A stretch of DNA of 64,000 nucleotides from Fimenecus sp900545625 (GTDB lineage: Bacteria > Bacillota > Clostridia > Oscillospirales > Acutalibacteraceae). Below the pieces are notes generated by a model. The model was not told the origin of the DNA, did no database searches, and saw only the letters and a list, made by a program, of their open reading frames with translations. The position numbers were made by a program, and so were the translations under genes. The DNA lies in NCBI GenBank assembly GCA_963931525.1, contig OZ007023.1:1054001-1118000 (forward strand), read 5' to 3'. Below, in pieces: positions 34,109-43,163 of this stretch; within the stretch, counting starts at the first letter, position 1; every line of letters starts with the position of its first letter.

Positions 34109-34684
34109 ATGCACAGCGTGACAGAACTGCCGGGCGGCTACACGCCTTTTATGAAAATCGACCTGCAAAAGGATAAAAAAGCCGCGCTTTTGGTAAATGG
34201 GATTTGCATTTTGGTGATGGCGGCGCTTTGGATCGCGGGGTGCTTTATCGTCCCATTCTCCGCGTTCTTCCAAAGCGGAGATCTGCCGTTTTTTCTTAAG
34301 CCTATATTGCTGATCCTGAGTTTTTGCCTTTACATGGTTTTACACGAGGCCGTGCATGGAATCTTTATGAAGGGCTTCGGCGCAAAGAAAGTGAAATTCG
34401 GCTTTACGGGGCTGTATGCCTATGCCGGCAGCAACGATTATTTTTACAAGAAGCCGTATATTACTATAGCGCTCGCCCCGGTCGTGTTTTGGGGGCTTGT
34501 GCTGCTGGTTCTGAATTGCTTAGCAGACGAATTTTGGTTTTGGAATGTCTATTTTATCCAAGTCGGCAACCTTGCCGGCGCGGCAGGCGACATCTATGTG
34601 ACCTGCAAGCTGCTGAAAATGCCGTCAAACATTTTGATCCGCGACACCGGGGTGGCTATGGAAGTGTATACCCGTGCGGAATGA
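34109..34684 (+). CDS. DUF3267 putative membrane metalloprotease
   Basis: 191 residues, with hydrophobic spans at about 26-50, 62-78, 118-137 and 150-168. The HExxH motif HEAVH (79-83) lies at the end of a membrane segment, as in DUF3267 proteins, which are thought to be membrane zinc peptidases. A second loosely conserved stretch (GSNDYFYKKPYITIALAPVV) is typical. The ribosome site is GGGGGG. The substrate is unknown. Confidence 0.78.
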   Translation: MHSVTELPGGYTPFMKIDLQKDKKAALLVNGICILVMAALWIAGCFIVPFSAFFQSGDLPFFLKPILLILSFCLYMVLHEAVHGIFMKGFGAKKVKFGFTGLYAYAGSNDYFYKKPYITIALAPVVFWGLVLLVLNCLADEFWFWNVYFIQVGNLAGAAGDIYVTCKLLKMPSNILIRDTGVAMEVYTRAE

Positions 34685-34707
34685 TCGCCGCAAATTAGCC
34701 ATAAAAC

Positions 34708-34739
34708 AAAGCGAGACGGTTTTGCCGTCTCGCTTTTTC
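34708..34739. terminator. bidirectional terminator between DUF3267 gene and rarA
   Basis: AAAGCGAGACGGTTTTGCCGTCTCGCTTTTT forms a 12-bp stem with a T-run for the plus strand and A-rich flank for the other. Confidence 0.85.
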
Positions 34740-36081
34740 AATCGGAGCTTGATTTTTCTCTTTTCCCGGTGTGCCGCGCTTTCCATGCCTTGATCTGCTC
34801 GAAACGGGCTTTGAATTTGCCCTCCACGCCCTCTTCTGTGGGGCGGTAATAGCTTTTCCCCGCGAGCGAATCGGGCAGGCACTGCATGTCGGTCAGCTTG
34901 TCCGCCGTGTCGTGTGCGTATTGATAGCCCTTGCCGTAGTCGAGCTCTTCCATCAGCTTGGTCGGCGCGTTGCGCAGCGCGAGGGGAACGGGCTCGGCAA
35001 GCTGCGAAAGCGCGTCCTTGCGCGCACGGTTGTATGCAAGATACAGCGCATTGGATTTCGGCGCAAGCGACAGGTAAACGACCGCCTCGGTCAGGTGCAC
35101 CGTGCATTCGGGCATCCCGATGAGATGGCATGCCTGGTAAGCGGCAACACAGATTTCGAGCGCACGCGGGTCGGCAAGCCCCACGTCCTCGCTCGCGAAG
35201 CGGGTGACGCGCCGCGCGATATACAGCGGGTCTTCGCCCGCCTCCAGCATCCGTGCCAGCCAATAGATCGCCGCATCGGGGTCTGAATTGCGCATGGACT
35301 TGTGCAGCGCGGAGATCAGGTTGTAGTGTTCTTCGCCGCTTTTGTCATACAATAGGGACTTGCGCGAAGTGCACTGCTCCAGCGTCTGCCGGGTCACGGT
35401 CACTTCGTCGCCGTCGGTCTCGCCGTTGAGCACCACCATTTCTAAGGTGGAAAGCGCAGTGCGTGCGTCGCCGTTCGCGAATGCGGCGATCGCTTCGAGC
35501 ATATCTTCTTCCATGTGCACCTTCTGCTTTCCAAACCCGCGTGGATCATGGAGCGCGCGTGCAAGCAGCGTAACGAGATCTTCCGTGCGCAGGCTTTGCA
35601 GTACAAACACCTTACAGCGTGACAGCAGCGCCCCGTTGACCTCAAACGACGGGTTCTCGGTCGTCGCGCCGATGAGGATGATGCTGCCTTTTTCCACGAA
35701 GGGGAGGAAGGCATCCTGCTGCGCCTTGTTGAAACGGTGGATCTCATCCACAAACACAATGGTGCGTTCGCCGAAGCGTCGGTTGTCCTCCGCCTGCTGC
35801 ATGACGGTACGGATCTCCTTGATGCCGCTCGTCACCGCGGAAAAGTCGATAAAGGAGGCTTTGGTTCGGTTTGCGATCACGCGCGCAAGCGTGGTCTTGC
35901 CGACACCCGGCGGCCCCCAGAAGATCATGGAGGAAATGCGGTCGCTTTCGATCAGGCGGCGCAGCACCTTCCCTTCGCCGATAAGGTGCTGCTGTCCGAC
36001 GATCTCGTCGAGCGTCTGCGGACGCAGGCGCGCCGCAAGCGGCGTATCCTCCGAACTTGAAAAGAGCGTTTGCTGTTCCAT
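34738..36081 (-). CDS. rarA: Replication-associated recombination protein A
   Basis: 447 residues. AAA+ ATPase (RarA/MgsA, WRNIP1-like) acting at stalled replication forks. Walker A GPPGVGKTT (56-64), Walker B VFVDEIHRF, sensor ATTENPSFEVN, arginine-finger segment LLSRCKVFVL, and the C-terminal MgsA domain with YDKSGEEHYNLISALHKSMR (in parts) and YGKGYQYAHD. GGAGG fixes the ATG at 36081 rather than a 580-residue reading. It is 38 bases downstream of an esterase gene, probably cotranscribed. Confidence 0.94.
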   Translation of the reverse strand: MEQQTLFSSSEDTPLAARLRPQTLDEIVGQQHLIGEGKVLRRLIESDRISSMIFWGPPGVGKTTLARVIANRTKASFIDFSAVTSGIKEIRTVMQQAEDNRRFGERTIVFVDEIHRFNKAQQDAFLPFVEKGSIILIGATTENPSFEVNGALLSRCKVFVLQSLRTEDLVTLLARALHDPRGFGKQKVHMEEDMLEAIAAFANGDARTALSTLEMVVLNGETDGDEVTVTRQTLEQCTSRKSLLYDKSGEEHYNLISALHKSMRNSDPDAAIYWLARMLEAGEDPLYIARRVTRFASEDVGLADPRALEICVAAYQACHLIGMPECTVHLTEAVVYLSLAPKSNALYLAYNRARKDALSQLAEPVPLALRNAPTKLMEELDYGKGYQYAHDTADKLTDMQCLPDSLAGKSYYRPTEEGVEGKFKARFEQIKAWKARHTGKREKSSSD

Positions 36082-36119
36082 TGCAAAACCTCCATTGGTA
36101 AACGTGCAAGCGCAAAGCG

Positions 36120-36794
36120 TCAGTCCGTAAGCAGCCACAGAAGCCCCGCCGCCGTGCGCGCGGCGCTGTTTGCATAGTGATTGCCGGGATTGAATTGAAA
36201 AATCGTCCGTATCCCGCGGCTGCGGTAAAACGCTTCCAGTGCCTGCGTGTTTTCCTGCACGGGCTTCAAATACGGATTGCGCGTGTTCTGCTCCCGGTCG
36301 CCGAGCGAGAAATACAAGCGCACCGGCATCCGCTTCATTTCCTGTGTACGGACATATTCTAAAAAGTTCGGATACCACAGCGACCCCGAAACACTTGCTG
36401 CGCGTGCAAATAAATCCGTTTTGTAAAGCGCATATACGGCGAACAGCCCCGCAAGCGAATATCCTGCAAGCCCGCGCCACACCGGTTCCCCGGCGATTTC
36501 CCGCTCCGCTTGCGGGAGGATCGCTTCAACCAGCAGCCGCAGATACTCGTCCGCGCCGCCGGTGCAAGGCGCGGCATTTTTGGCGATCGGGGGGATCGCC
36601 CACGGCGACATGTCATGTTCCCATGCCGAAATACTGACCGTGACCAGTGTGCAGGGCGCGCCGCCGGCATCCTGTAAGGCTTTTTGCACATGTTCTCCCT
36701 CGTGGGCAAAGGTGTTGAGATAGATGACGGGCGCACTGCGCTCTTGACTTGGAAAAACCGTGACGGCTTTTCCACCGACTGTAAATCGTATCAT
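36120..36794 (-). CDS. Alpha/beta hydrolase, putative esterase
   Basis: 224 residues. Nucleophile elbow GYSLAGLF with Ser113, an Asp candidate in FSLGDREQNTRNP and a His in NPGNHYANS. The layout resembles Fes/IroE-type and esterase D-like cytosolic hydrolases. No signal peptide. The ATG at 36794 is preceded by AAGGGAG. Substrate unknown. Confidence 0.8.
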   Translation of the reverse strand: MIRFTVGGKAVTVFPSQERSAPVIYLNTFAHEGEHVQKALQDAGGAPCTLVTVSISAWEHDMSPWAIPPIAKNAAPCTGGADEYLRLLVEAILPQAEREIAGEPVWRGLAGYSLAGLFAVYALYKTDLFARAASVSGSLWYPNFLEYVRTQEMKRMPVRLYFSLGDREQNTRNPYLKPVQENTQALEAFYRSRGIRTIFQFNPGNHYANSAARTAAGLLWLLTD

Positions 36795-36818
36795 GCGCAG
36801 ACTCCCTTCTCCCTTTTC

Positions 36819-36846
36819 ATTATACAAGCTCTACCCCGAAAATCAA
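36819..36846 (-). promoter_or_regulatory. promoter of the esterase-rarA unit
   Basis: Minus strand TTGATT (36846-36841), 16-base spacer, TATAAT (36824-36819). Confidence 0.65.
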
Positions 36847-36946
36847 GTACAGCCGCATGGTTTGCTTGCATTTCCTGTGCGAATTGTGCTATGTTTATAT
36901 AGAGGCTCGAATTCCTTAAAATTACATAAAAGCAGGAGGCTTTGCT

Positions 36947-37516
36947 ATGAAAAAATCTCTGGGCGTCAAGCCCTATTTGTACCCGATGCCGGTTTTGATG
37001 ATCGCCACCTACTGCGAGGACGAAACGGTCGATGTGATGAACATGGCGTGGGGCGGTATCTGTGCGAACAACATGGTCGCGCTGAACATCACGGAAAGCC
37101 ATAAAACAGCGAAAAATATCAAAGCGCGCGGTGCGTTCACAGTAAGCGTTGCAGACGCGGCGCATCTCAAAGAAGCGGATTATTTCGGTATGGCTTCCGC
37201 GAATAATACAGCGGACAAATTTGCACGCACCGGACTGCACGCCGTGCGTTCCGAACATGTGGATGCACCCGTTGTGGAAGAATTTCCGCTGACGCTTGAA
37301 TGCAAGGTCGCACAGTTGCAGCACGATAAGGGCGGCTTCCGCGTTTTGGGCGAGATCGTCAATGTGCTGGCGGAGGAATCGGTGCTGGACGCTTCGGGCA
37401 AGGTCGATCCCACGAAGCTCAATGCGTTCGTGTTTGACCAGTTCCAAAGCGGGTATTATGCGATCGGTGAAAAGATCGGGCAGGCTTGGGACAGCGGCAA
37501 GGCATTTCAAAATTAA
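36947..37516 (+). CDS. Flavin reductase-like FMN-binding protein
   Basis: 189 residues of the flavin reductase/FMN-binding split-barrel family: YLYPMPVLMIATYCEDE, NMAWGGICANNMVALNI, THSKTAKNI-like ESHKTAKNIKARGAFTVSV and VEEFPLTLECKV. Such proteins bind FMN and may reduce or transfer electrons to flavin. GCAGGAGG precedes the ATG. It stands alone between terminators. Confidence 0.85.
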   Translation: MKKSLGVKPYLYPMPVLMIATYCEDETVDVMNMAWGGICANNMVALNITESHKTAKNIKARGAFTVSVADAAHLKEADYFGMASANNTADKFARTGLHAVRSEHVDAPVVEEFPLTLECKVAQLQHDKGGFRVLGEIVNVLAEESVLDASGKVDPTKLNAFVFDQFQSGYYAIGEKIGQAWDSGKAFQN

Positions 37517-37534
37517 ATCGTAAAGCGGTACGGA

Positions 37535-37567
37535 AAAGCCCCCGAGCAAACACTCGGGGGCACTTTT
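37535..37567. terminator. bidirectional terminator
   Basis: AAAAGCCCCCGAG pairs with CTCGGGGGCACTTTT between convergent genes. Confidence 0.85.
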
Positions 37568-37577
37568 GCGTCTTCTT

Positions 37578-38033
37578 TCAGCACTTCACGCCGAATTTGT
37601 TGCCGCAGCGCGGGCAAAGCACCGTGTGCTTGCCCTTTTTGCGCGGCAGACGCAGCGTCGCACCGCAGTTCGGACATTCGCGGTAAATGTGCGTCTTATC
37701 CTTGCGGCGTTCTTTCTGTACGGCGCGTTTCTGCCGCCGCGCCTCGGCATTCGCTTTGCGGAAGCGAAATGCGTCGCGCACTTTGCAATAAAACGTGTAC
37801 ATCGCGCTTGCCTCCCGCTCGCGGGCAGGGATGTTTTTCGACAGCACGCGAAACAGCGTCGCGCCGATGAGGATGAGCTCCAAAAGGCTGATGATCCGTA
37901 TGCGGGTGAAAAATTGGATCAGCACCAAAAGCAGATAGACGGCATAGATGAGGATCTGCATCGGGTCTTGCAGCGCGCGCAGCCCGTAGCGCCCCTCCAT
38001 AAAGCGATAGAACTTATATCGAAACCCGTTCAA
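37578..38033 (-). CDS. Zinc-ribbon membrane protein of unknown function
   Basis: 151 residues from a TTG preceded by GGAGG. A central hydrophobic part (LIYAVYLLLVLIQFF and LLELILIGATLF) is followed by a long basic, Arg/Lys-rich stretch and a C-terminal zinc ribbon CPNCGATLRLPRKKG...CPRCG. Likely membrane-anchored with a cytoplasmic zinc finger. An upstream ATG reading (to 38126) lacks a ribosome site. Last in a minus-strand set with a CpsB-type phosphatase. Confidence 0.72.
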   Translation of the reverse strand: MNGFRYKFYRFMEGRYGLRALQDPMQILIYAVYLLLVLIQFFTRIRIISLLELILIGATLFRVLSKNIPAREREASAMYTFYCKVRDAFRFRKANAEARRQKRAVQKERRKDKTHIYRECPNCGATLRLPRKKGKHTVLCPRCGNKFGVKC

Positions 38034-38118
38034 CGCAATGTCCTCCGTCCCTTGATTTGCCAGTAGTATACCGCTGCCTTGTGAATAAACGTACACGCGG
38101 TTGTGAACACATTGTAAA

Positions 38119-38871
38119 TTACGCATCCCATGCGCCGTGCCGAATGGTATTCGGATCGGCGTTCTGCAGCACCGCCTGCGGCGCGGTCTGGGTCGTATAG
38201 GTCACAAGCGCAGCGGAGATCTCGGGCGGAAAATCCGCAATAAACGCATCCAGCGCATTCCCGCGCCGCGTCGGATGGTGCGCGTCTGTTGCGATCAGAT
38301 CGGCAACCCCGTCCGTGAGCAGTTCTACGGCAAATTGCCGAATGCGGCTGCCGAGCTTTCCCGCCACGGAATCCGCCGTTACCTGGAACAGCGCGCCCAT
38401 GTCCGCAAGGTCTGCCACCAGTTCCGGATGCCGATAAAAGGTCGGGTAGCGCTCCGGGTGGGCGATCACGGGCACCAGCCCGCGGTCAAATACCTCTTCT
38501 GCAAGCGGCAGGGCGAGTGCGGGATCGAACGGCTGCAGCGCGTATTCGCACAGCAGATAGCGCGAACGGTTCAGCGTAAGCGGCGAGAGATCGCCCGCCT
38601 CAAAGATCCCGTCATGCAGAAAAACCTCTGCGCCGCCGCAGATGTGCACGGGCAGCTCACGCGTGCGCAAAAGGGAATTGAGCTGCGCGATCCTGCGATT
38701 GCGCGCATATAAAAAATCCTCGGTGCCTGTATAATCCATATAGTGCGGCGTGGCGGCAATGATACGGATTTTGTTTTCCACTGCCGTTTCGCACAGTGCC
38801 AGCGTATCTTCTATGCTTTCGGCGCCGTCGTCTATGCCCCAAAGCAGATGGCAGTGCAGATCAATCCTCAT
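38119..38871 (-). CDS. CpsB/YwqE-type PHP-domain tyrosine-protein phosphatase
   Basis: 250 residues. PHP domain with metal ligands DLHCHLLWGIDDG, AATPHYM, the VIAHPERYP segment and ATDAHHPTRR. Members dephosphorylate BY-kinases that steer capsule or exopolysaccharide export. No kinase or polysaccharide gene is nearby, so the partner is unknown. The start at 38871 overlaps the permease gene by 11 bases. Confidence 0.88.
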   Translation of the reverse strand: MRIDLHCHLLWGIDDGAESIEDTLALCETAVENKIRIIAATPHYMDYTGTEDFLYARNRRIAQLNSLLRTRELPVHICGGAEVFLHDGIFEAGDLSPLTLNRSRYLLCEYALQPFDPALALPLAEEVFDRGLVPVIAHPERYPTFYRHPELVADLADMGALFQVTADSVAGKLGSRIRQFAVELLTDGVADLIATDAHHPTRRGNALDAFIADFPPEISAALVTYTTQTAPQAVLQNADPNTIRHGAWDA

Positions 38872-40084
38872 GCGGCTGCTCCTTCTGCGCCTGCGCATCA
38901 TCCGTCTTAGCCGGCGCTTCGGCGGCCGCCTTTTTCTTATACTTGAATACATGGATGATGCCCTCGTCATTGAGCACCTTTACGAGCATCATGGTCAGCG
39001 GCAGCAAAAACAGCCCGATAAAGCCGAACAGCTGCGTGCCGATATACATCGCCATAATGGTCATGAACGGCGGCATCCCGAATTGCGAGGCGACCAGCTT
39101 CGGCTCGATGACCTGGCGGATCACACCCATCACGGCATAGATCACCAAAAGCCCGATGCCAAGCCCGATATTCCCCGTAAACAGCGACCACAGGCTCCAT
39201 GGGATCAGGATCGTACCCGTGCCGAGTACCGGCAGGATGTCCACAAGTGCGGTGATGAGCGCAATGGCAAAAATGTAGTTGCCTTCGTAAAAGCCGAGCA
39301 GCCGCAGGATCAGAAGCCCGATGCTCAGCTCTACAAAGGAAATACAGATGATCGCGGAATACGCCTTGCACATTTTGCCGAGCGTGGAAAAAATGATCTG
39401 TTTGGTGCGCACGATGACGTCGCCGCGTTCCTTCGGGAACTGTGCTAAGATCATATCGCGCAGGGTGTGGTAGTCCGAAGTCATAAAGCAGCAGGATACG
39501 ATGCACACCAGCAGCCCGACAAAGAACATCGGGATCTGTCTGGCCGTGCCCCAGACCGCGTTCAGCGGCGTGGAAAGCACGGAAAGATCCAGCCCGCTGC
39601 TCGCGGCATTCTGTGCTTCCAGCTCGGCGGTGGCCTGCGCCTCTACACCGAGCAGGTTGTTTAAGAAACCCTGCACACTGTTCACAATGGAGTCCGAAAG
39701 CGAGTGCGGCAAAAAGGAGAGTGTGTCCTGAAGCCATGAAACGATTTGCTCCACAAACGCGTCCGTGTCCTCCAGCTTCATCAGCAGAAAGGAAAAAAAG
39801 TCACGCAGCTCGGCGCCGATACGATATAGGATGAGCACAAGGATCGATCCGATGATGACCAGCGCGAACAGCACCAGGATCACCGATGCAAGTCCGCGGC
39901 GAAGCGGTGTTTTGCGCGTCAGAAAGGCGACAGGACGCTGCAGCAGCATTGCAACGAAAAACGCGACCGCAAAGGGCCACACGACCCCAAGCGCATATTT
40001 GACTGCCAAATAAAACAGTGCGATGATAATGCCGACATATACGATGTTGATGATGAATGCCCGCCGTTTTTCGACTTTGTTCAA
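38861..40084 (-). CDS. AI-2E family transporter (YtvI-like)
   Basis: 407 residues. About eight membrane spans; the conserved C-terminal family segments VDILPVLGTGTILIPW and VIEPKLVASQFGMPPF are plain. Members include AI-2 exporters, sodium/proton antiporters and the sporulation protein YtvI; which role applies is open. TTG start at 40084 with GGGAGGTG upstream; no ATG is close. The tail is Lys/Ala/Glu-rich. Confidence 0.85.
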   Translation of the reverse strand: MNKVEKRRAFIINIVYVGIIIALFYLAVKYALGVVWPFAVAFFVAMLLQRPVAFLTRKTPLRRGLASVILVLFALVIIGSILVLILYRIGAELRDFFSFLLMKLEDTDAFVEQIVSWLQDTLSFLPHSLSDSIVNSVQGFLNNLLGVEAQATAELEAQNAASSGLDLSVLSTPLNAVWGTARQIPMFFVGLLVCIVSCCFMTSDYHTLRDMILAQFPKERGDVIVRTKQIIFSTLGKMCKAYSAIICISFVELSIGLLILRLLGFYEGNYIFAIALITALVDILPVLGTGTILIPWSLWSLFTGNIGLGIGLLVIYAVMGVIRQVIEPKLVASQFGMPPFMTIMAMYIGTQLFGFIGLFLLPLTMMLVKVLNDEGIIHVFKYKKKAAAEAPAKTDDAQAQKEQPHED

Positions 40085-40296
40085 TGTAAATTTGCACCTC
40101 CCGCTCTCCGCAGCGAAGCGGAGAACTCTCCCGCAATATTATATACATTTTATACTATTTTTCGGAAAGATACAATGCGGATTAGAAAAATTCATAGAAT
40201 TTTAGAAAATGCTGCAAACGAATCAAAATTTTTCTTTATTCCCCGTACGTTTTGTGTTAAAATGCTATACGTATCAATAGATTAGGATGTGAGCAT

Positions 40297-41535
40297 ATGT
40301 ATGTCGCGGTCATGGGCTACGGGACGGTCGGCTCCGGCGTGGTGGAAGTGTTTAACAAAAACCACGAGAGCATCGTCCGTCGCAGCACACAGCCGTCTCT
40401 GGAATTGAAGTATATTCTGGATCTGCGCGATTTCCCCGGTGACGAAAACGAGGGGAAATTTATTAAGGATTTCAACATCATTCTCCACGATGACGAAGTA
40501 AAGATCGTGGTAGAGACCATGGGCGGTCTGCACCCTGCGTTTGAATTCGTTTCGCAGCTGCTGTGCGCGGGCAAAAGCGTGGTGACCTCCAACAAGGAGC
40601 TGGTTGCCGCAAAGGGCTACGAGCTTTTGCAGATGGCGCAAGAGCACAACGTCAATTTCTTGTTTGAAGCGTCTGTCGGCGGCGGTATTCCGATCATCCG
40701 CCCCATTACGCAGTGCCTTGCCGCTAATGAGATCGACGAGATCGCAGGCATCTTAAACGGCACGACCAACTTCATCCTGACGATGATGATCGAAAAGAAT
40801 ATGACTTTTTCGGATGCCTTAAAGCTCGCACAGGATAACGGCTATGCCGAAAAAGATCCCACGGCGGACGTTGAAGGGCATGACGCGTGCCGCAAGATCT
40901 GCATCCTTGCGTCGCTGTGCTTCGGCAAGCATGTGTACCCTGAATCCGTCCATACCGAGGGCATTTCGGGCATCGCGCTCGAGGATGTCGCCTACGTCCA
41001 AAGCGGCGGCGGGGTCATCAAACTCCTCGGTTGTGCCAAGCGGCAGCCGGGCGGAAAGATCTCCGCGATCGTCTCACCCGCCGTGGTGCAGAACGGCAGC
41101 CAGCTCGCCTCCGTGCGGGATGTTTTCAATGCCATTCTTGTGCGCGGCGACGCGATCGGCGACGTGGTGTTTTACGGCAGAGGCGCGGGCAAGCTGCCCA
41201 CGGCAAGCGCCGTTGTGGCGGATGTGATCGACTGCGCCAAGCATGTCCAGCGCAAAAAAGCGTTTGGCTGGGGCCCGAGCGAGGAAAATTATGTCGTGGA
41301 TTACCGTACGCTGCCCGTCGCGCTGTATGTGCGCGCCGAGGTCGATAACCGCGAGGAAGTGCTTGCCACCGTGCGCGACGCGGTCGGCGAGGTGCGGGTG
41401 CTCTCGCGTGAAGGCGCGCCTGAAAACGAGATCGCCTTTTTCACGGAAACGGATGTCGAGCAAACGCTTTGCGACAAGCTCGCGGCGATTCCGGGGCTTC
41501 ATGTGCGCTCACAGATCCGCATCACGGATTATTGA
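40297..41535 (+). CDS. hom: Homoserine dehydrogenase
   Basis: 412 residues. Reduces aspartate semialdehyde to homoserine. Rossmann start YVAVMGYGTVGSGVVEVF, the catalytic ASVGGGIPIIRPI and NGTTNFILTMM stretches, YAEKDPTADVEGHDACRK, and a C-terminal ACT-like part (about 345-412) for feedback by threonine. It leads a hom-lysC pair. The ribosome site (AGGATGTGAG) is weak. Confidence 0.95.
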   Translation: MYVAVMGYGTVGSGVVEVFNKNHESIVRRSTQPSLELKYILDLRDFPGDENEGKFIKDFNIILHDDEVKIVVETMGGLHPAFEFVSQLLCAGKSVVTSNKELVAAKGYELLQMAQEHNVNFLFEASVGGGIPIIRPITQCLAANEIDEIAGILNGTTNFILTMMIEKNMTFSDALKLAQDNGYAEKDPTADVEGHDACRKICILASLCFGKHVYPESVHTEGISGIALEDVAYVQSGGGVIKLLGCAKRQPGGKISAIVSPAVVQNGSQLASVRDVFNAILVRGDAIGDVVFYGRGAGKLPTASAVVADVIDCAKHVQRKKAFGWGPSEENYVVDYRTLPVALYVRAEVDNREEVLATVRDAVGEVRVLSREGAPENEIAFFTETDVEQTLCDKLAAIPGLHVRSQIRITDY

Positions 41536-41581
41536 TTTAAAAATCTCCGCGTGACAAAGCGCGGTATTTACGGAGGAATGT

Positions 41582-42787
41582 ATGGGACTGATCGTACAGA
41601 AGTTCGGCGGCAGCTCGGTTGCCAATGCCGAACGCGTGATGAATGTCGCGGGTATCGTGACGGATACCTACCGTGCGGGCAACGACGTTGTGGTCGTCGT
41701 CTCCGCGCAGGGCGACACGACCGATGACCTGATCGAAAAAGCCAATGAGATAAACCCCAAGGCGTCCAAACGCGAAATGGATATGCTGCTGACATCCGGC
41801 GAGCAGATCTCGATCGCGCTGCTGTCTATGGCGATCGAAAAGCTCGGCTGCCCGGTGGTATCGCTTTTAGGCTGGCAGGCAGGCTTTTCCACGAGTTCCG
41901 CTTACGGCATGGCGCGTATCAAGTCTATCAAGACCGACCGCCTGCGTGCGGAGATCGACCGCCACAACATCGTCGTGGTGGCGGGCTTCCAAGGGCTCAA
42001 TAAATACGACGACCTGACCACGCTCGGGCGCGGCGGGTCGGACACGAGCGCCGTAGCGCTTGCCGCCGCCATGCATGCCGATCGCTGCCAGATCTTCACC
42101 GACGTCGAGGGCGTGTTCACCGCCGACCCGCGCAAGGTAGAAAATGCAAAGAAGCTTAAAGAGATCACCTACGATGAAATGCTGGAGCTCGCCACGCTCG
42201 GCGCGCAGGTGCTCAACAACCGTTCGGTGGAAATGGCGAAAAAATACAATGTGGAGATCGAAGTGCTCTCCAGCTTAAAAAGAGTTCCCGGCACGATCGT
42301 AAAGGAGGTCGCAAAAATGGAAAAAATGTTGGTCAGAGGCGTTACGAAGGATACGGACGTGGCAAGAATTTCGGTCAAGAGCATTCCTAATAACCCCGGC
42401 GTTGCGTTCCGCCTGTTCTCAAAGCTCGCGCAGAAGAAGATCAATGTGGACATCATCCTGCAATCCGTTGGCAGAGACGACACCAAGGACATCTCCTTCA
42501 CCGTCTCCAAGGCGAATGCCGAAGAGGCCGTGCAGGCTGTACGCGACACCTTCGACATCGACGATAAGAACATTGTCTGCAACACCGAGGTCGCCAAGAT
42601 CTCCGTGGTCGGCGCGGGCATGGAATCCCACCCCGGCACGGCGTCCAAGATGTTTGAGGCGCTGTATGAGCACGACATCAACATAGACATGATCGCGACA
42701 AGCGAGATCAAGATCTCGGTGCTGATCGATGCGAAAGACGCAGACCGCGCCGTCGCTGCCGTACACCGTGCGTTCTTCCCGGCGTAA
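41582..42787 (+). CDS. lysC: Aspartate kinase (with internal start for beta subunit)
   Basis: 401 residues. First enzyme of the aspartate family. VQKFGGSSVANAERV at the start, the catalytic LGRGGSDTSAVALA and DVEGVFTADPR, then two C-terminal ACT domains. Inside the gene AAAGGAGG (42301-42308) precedes an in-frame ATG at 42317, which would make a separate 156-residue regulatory (beta) subunit, as in Bacillus aspartokinase II. GGAGG before 41582. Likely cotranscribed with hom. Confidence 0.95.
   Translation: MGLIVQKFGGSSVANAERVMNVAGIVTDTYRAGNDVVVVVSAQGDTTDDLIEKANEINPKASKREMDMLLTSGEQISIALLSMAIEKLGCPVVSLLGWQAGFSTSSAYGMARIKSIKTDRLRAEIDRHNIVVVAGFQGLNKYDDLTTLGRGGSDTSAVALAAAMHADRCQIFTDVEGVFTADPRKVENAKKLKEITYDEMLELATLGAQVLNNRSVEMAKKYNVEIEVLSSLKRVPGTIVKEVAKMEKMLVRGVTKDTDVARISVKSIPNNPGVAFRLFSKLAQKKINVDIILQSVGRDDTKDISFTVSKANAEEAVQAVRDTFDIDDKNIVCNTEVAKISVVGAGMESHPGTASKMFEALYEHDINIDMIATSEIKISVLIDAKDADRAVAAVHRAFFPA
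42301..42319 (+). promoter_or_regulatory. internal ribosome site and start for aspartokinase beta subunit
   Basis: AAAGGAGGTC followed at 8 bases by ATG (42317-42319), in the lysC frame. A Shine-Dalgarno this strong inside a gene is unusual. Confidence 0.7.
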
Positions 42788-42806
42788 CACCAAAATCAAA
42801 CATACA

Positions 42807-43030
42807 AAAAAGTAACGTTTGCTCCCCTTGTCAGGGGTGATTCCCCGCAGTGCGGGGAAATGTCGCGAAGCGACAAAGGGGACGGCCGCCGCCAGCGGCT
42901 GTCGAGCGAAGCGAGACTGAGGGGTAGTCAAAAACCTTGATATCTCAAGGTCTCTCTCCCTTAAGTCACGCGCTTCGCGCGTGCCACCTCCCTCGTCAGA
43001 GGGAGGAAAAAGACTCTATTGACAGTCTGA
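42807..43030. repeat. MITE-like intergenic repeat, copy 3 (long form)
   Basis: The same long form as copy 1, including the TGATTCCCCGCAGTGCGGGG hairpin and the GTCGAGCGAAGCGAGACTGA block, in the gap after lysC. Only the right-hand hairpin (43031-43061) is present. No gene is seen in 42788-43163. Confidence 0.85.
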
Positions 43031-43061
43031 AAAAAGCAGACCCTCCGGGGTCTGCTTTTTT
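43031..43061 (+). terminator. terminator between lysC and the pdp gene
   Basis: AAAAAGCAGACCCTCCGGGGTCTGCTTTTTT: a 12-bp stem and T-run. Confidence 0.9.
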
Positions 43062-43163
43062 AGATGTCAGAAATTAGAAATCAGAAGTCAGAAGCAAAGC
43101 GGAGAATGACAGCACAGACGCGTAGGGCGGCGCTTGCTCCCGCCGCTTTTTCTATGAAATTCT

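Noticed and set aside
34738..36480. Longer RarA reading of 580 residues
   Set aside because: The first 133 residues overlap the esterase gene antisense-free frame and have no homology; GGAGG precedes 36081.
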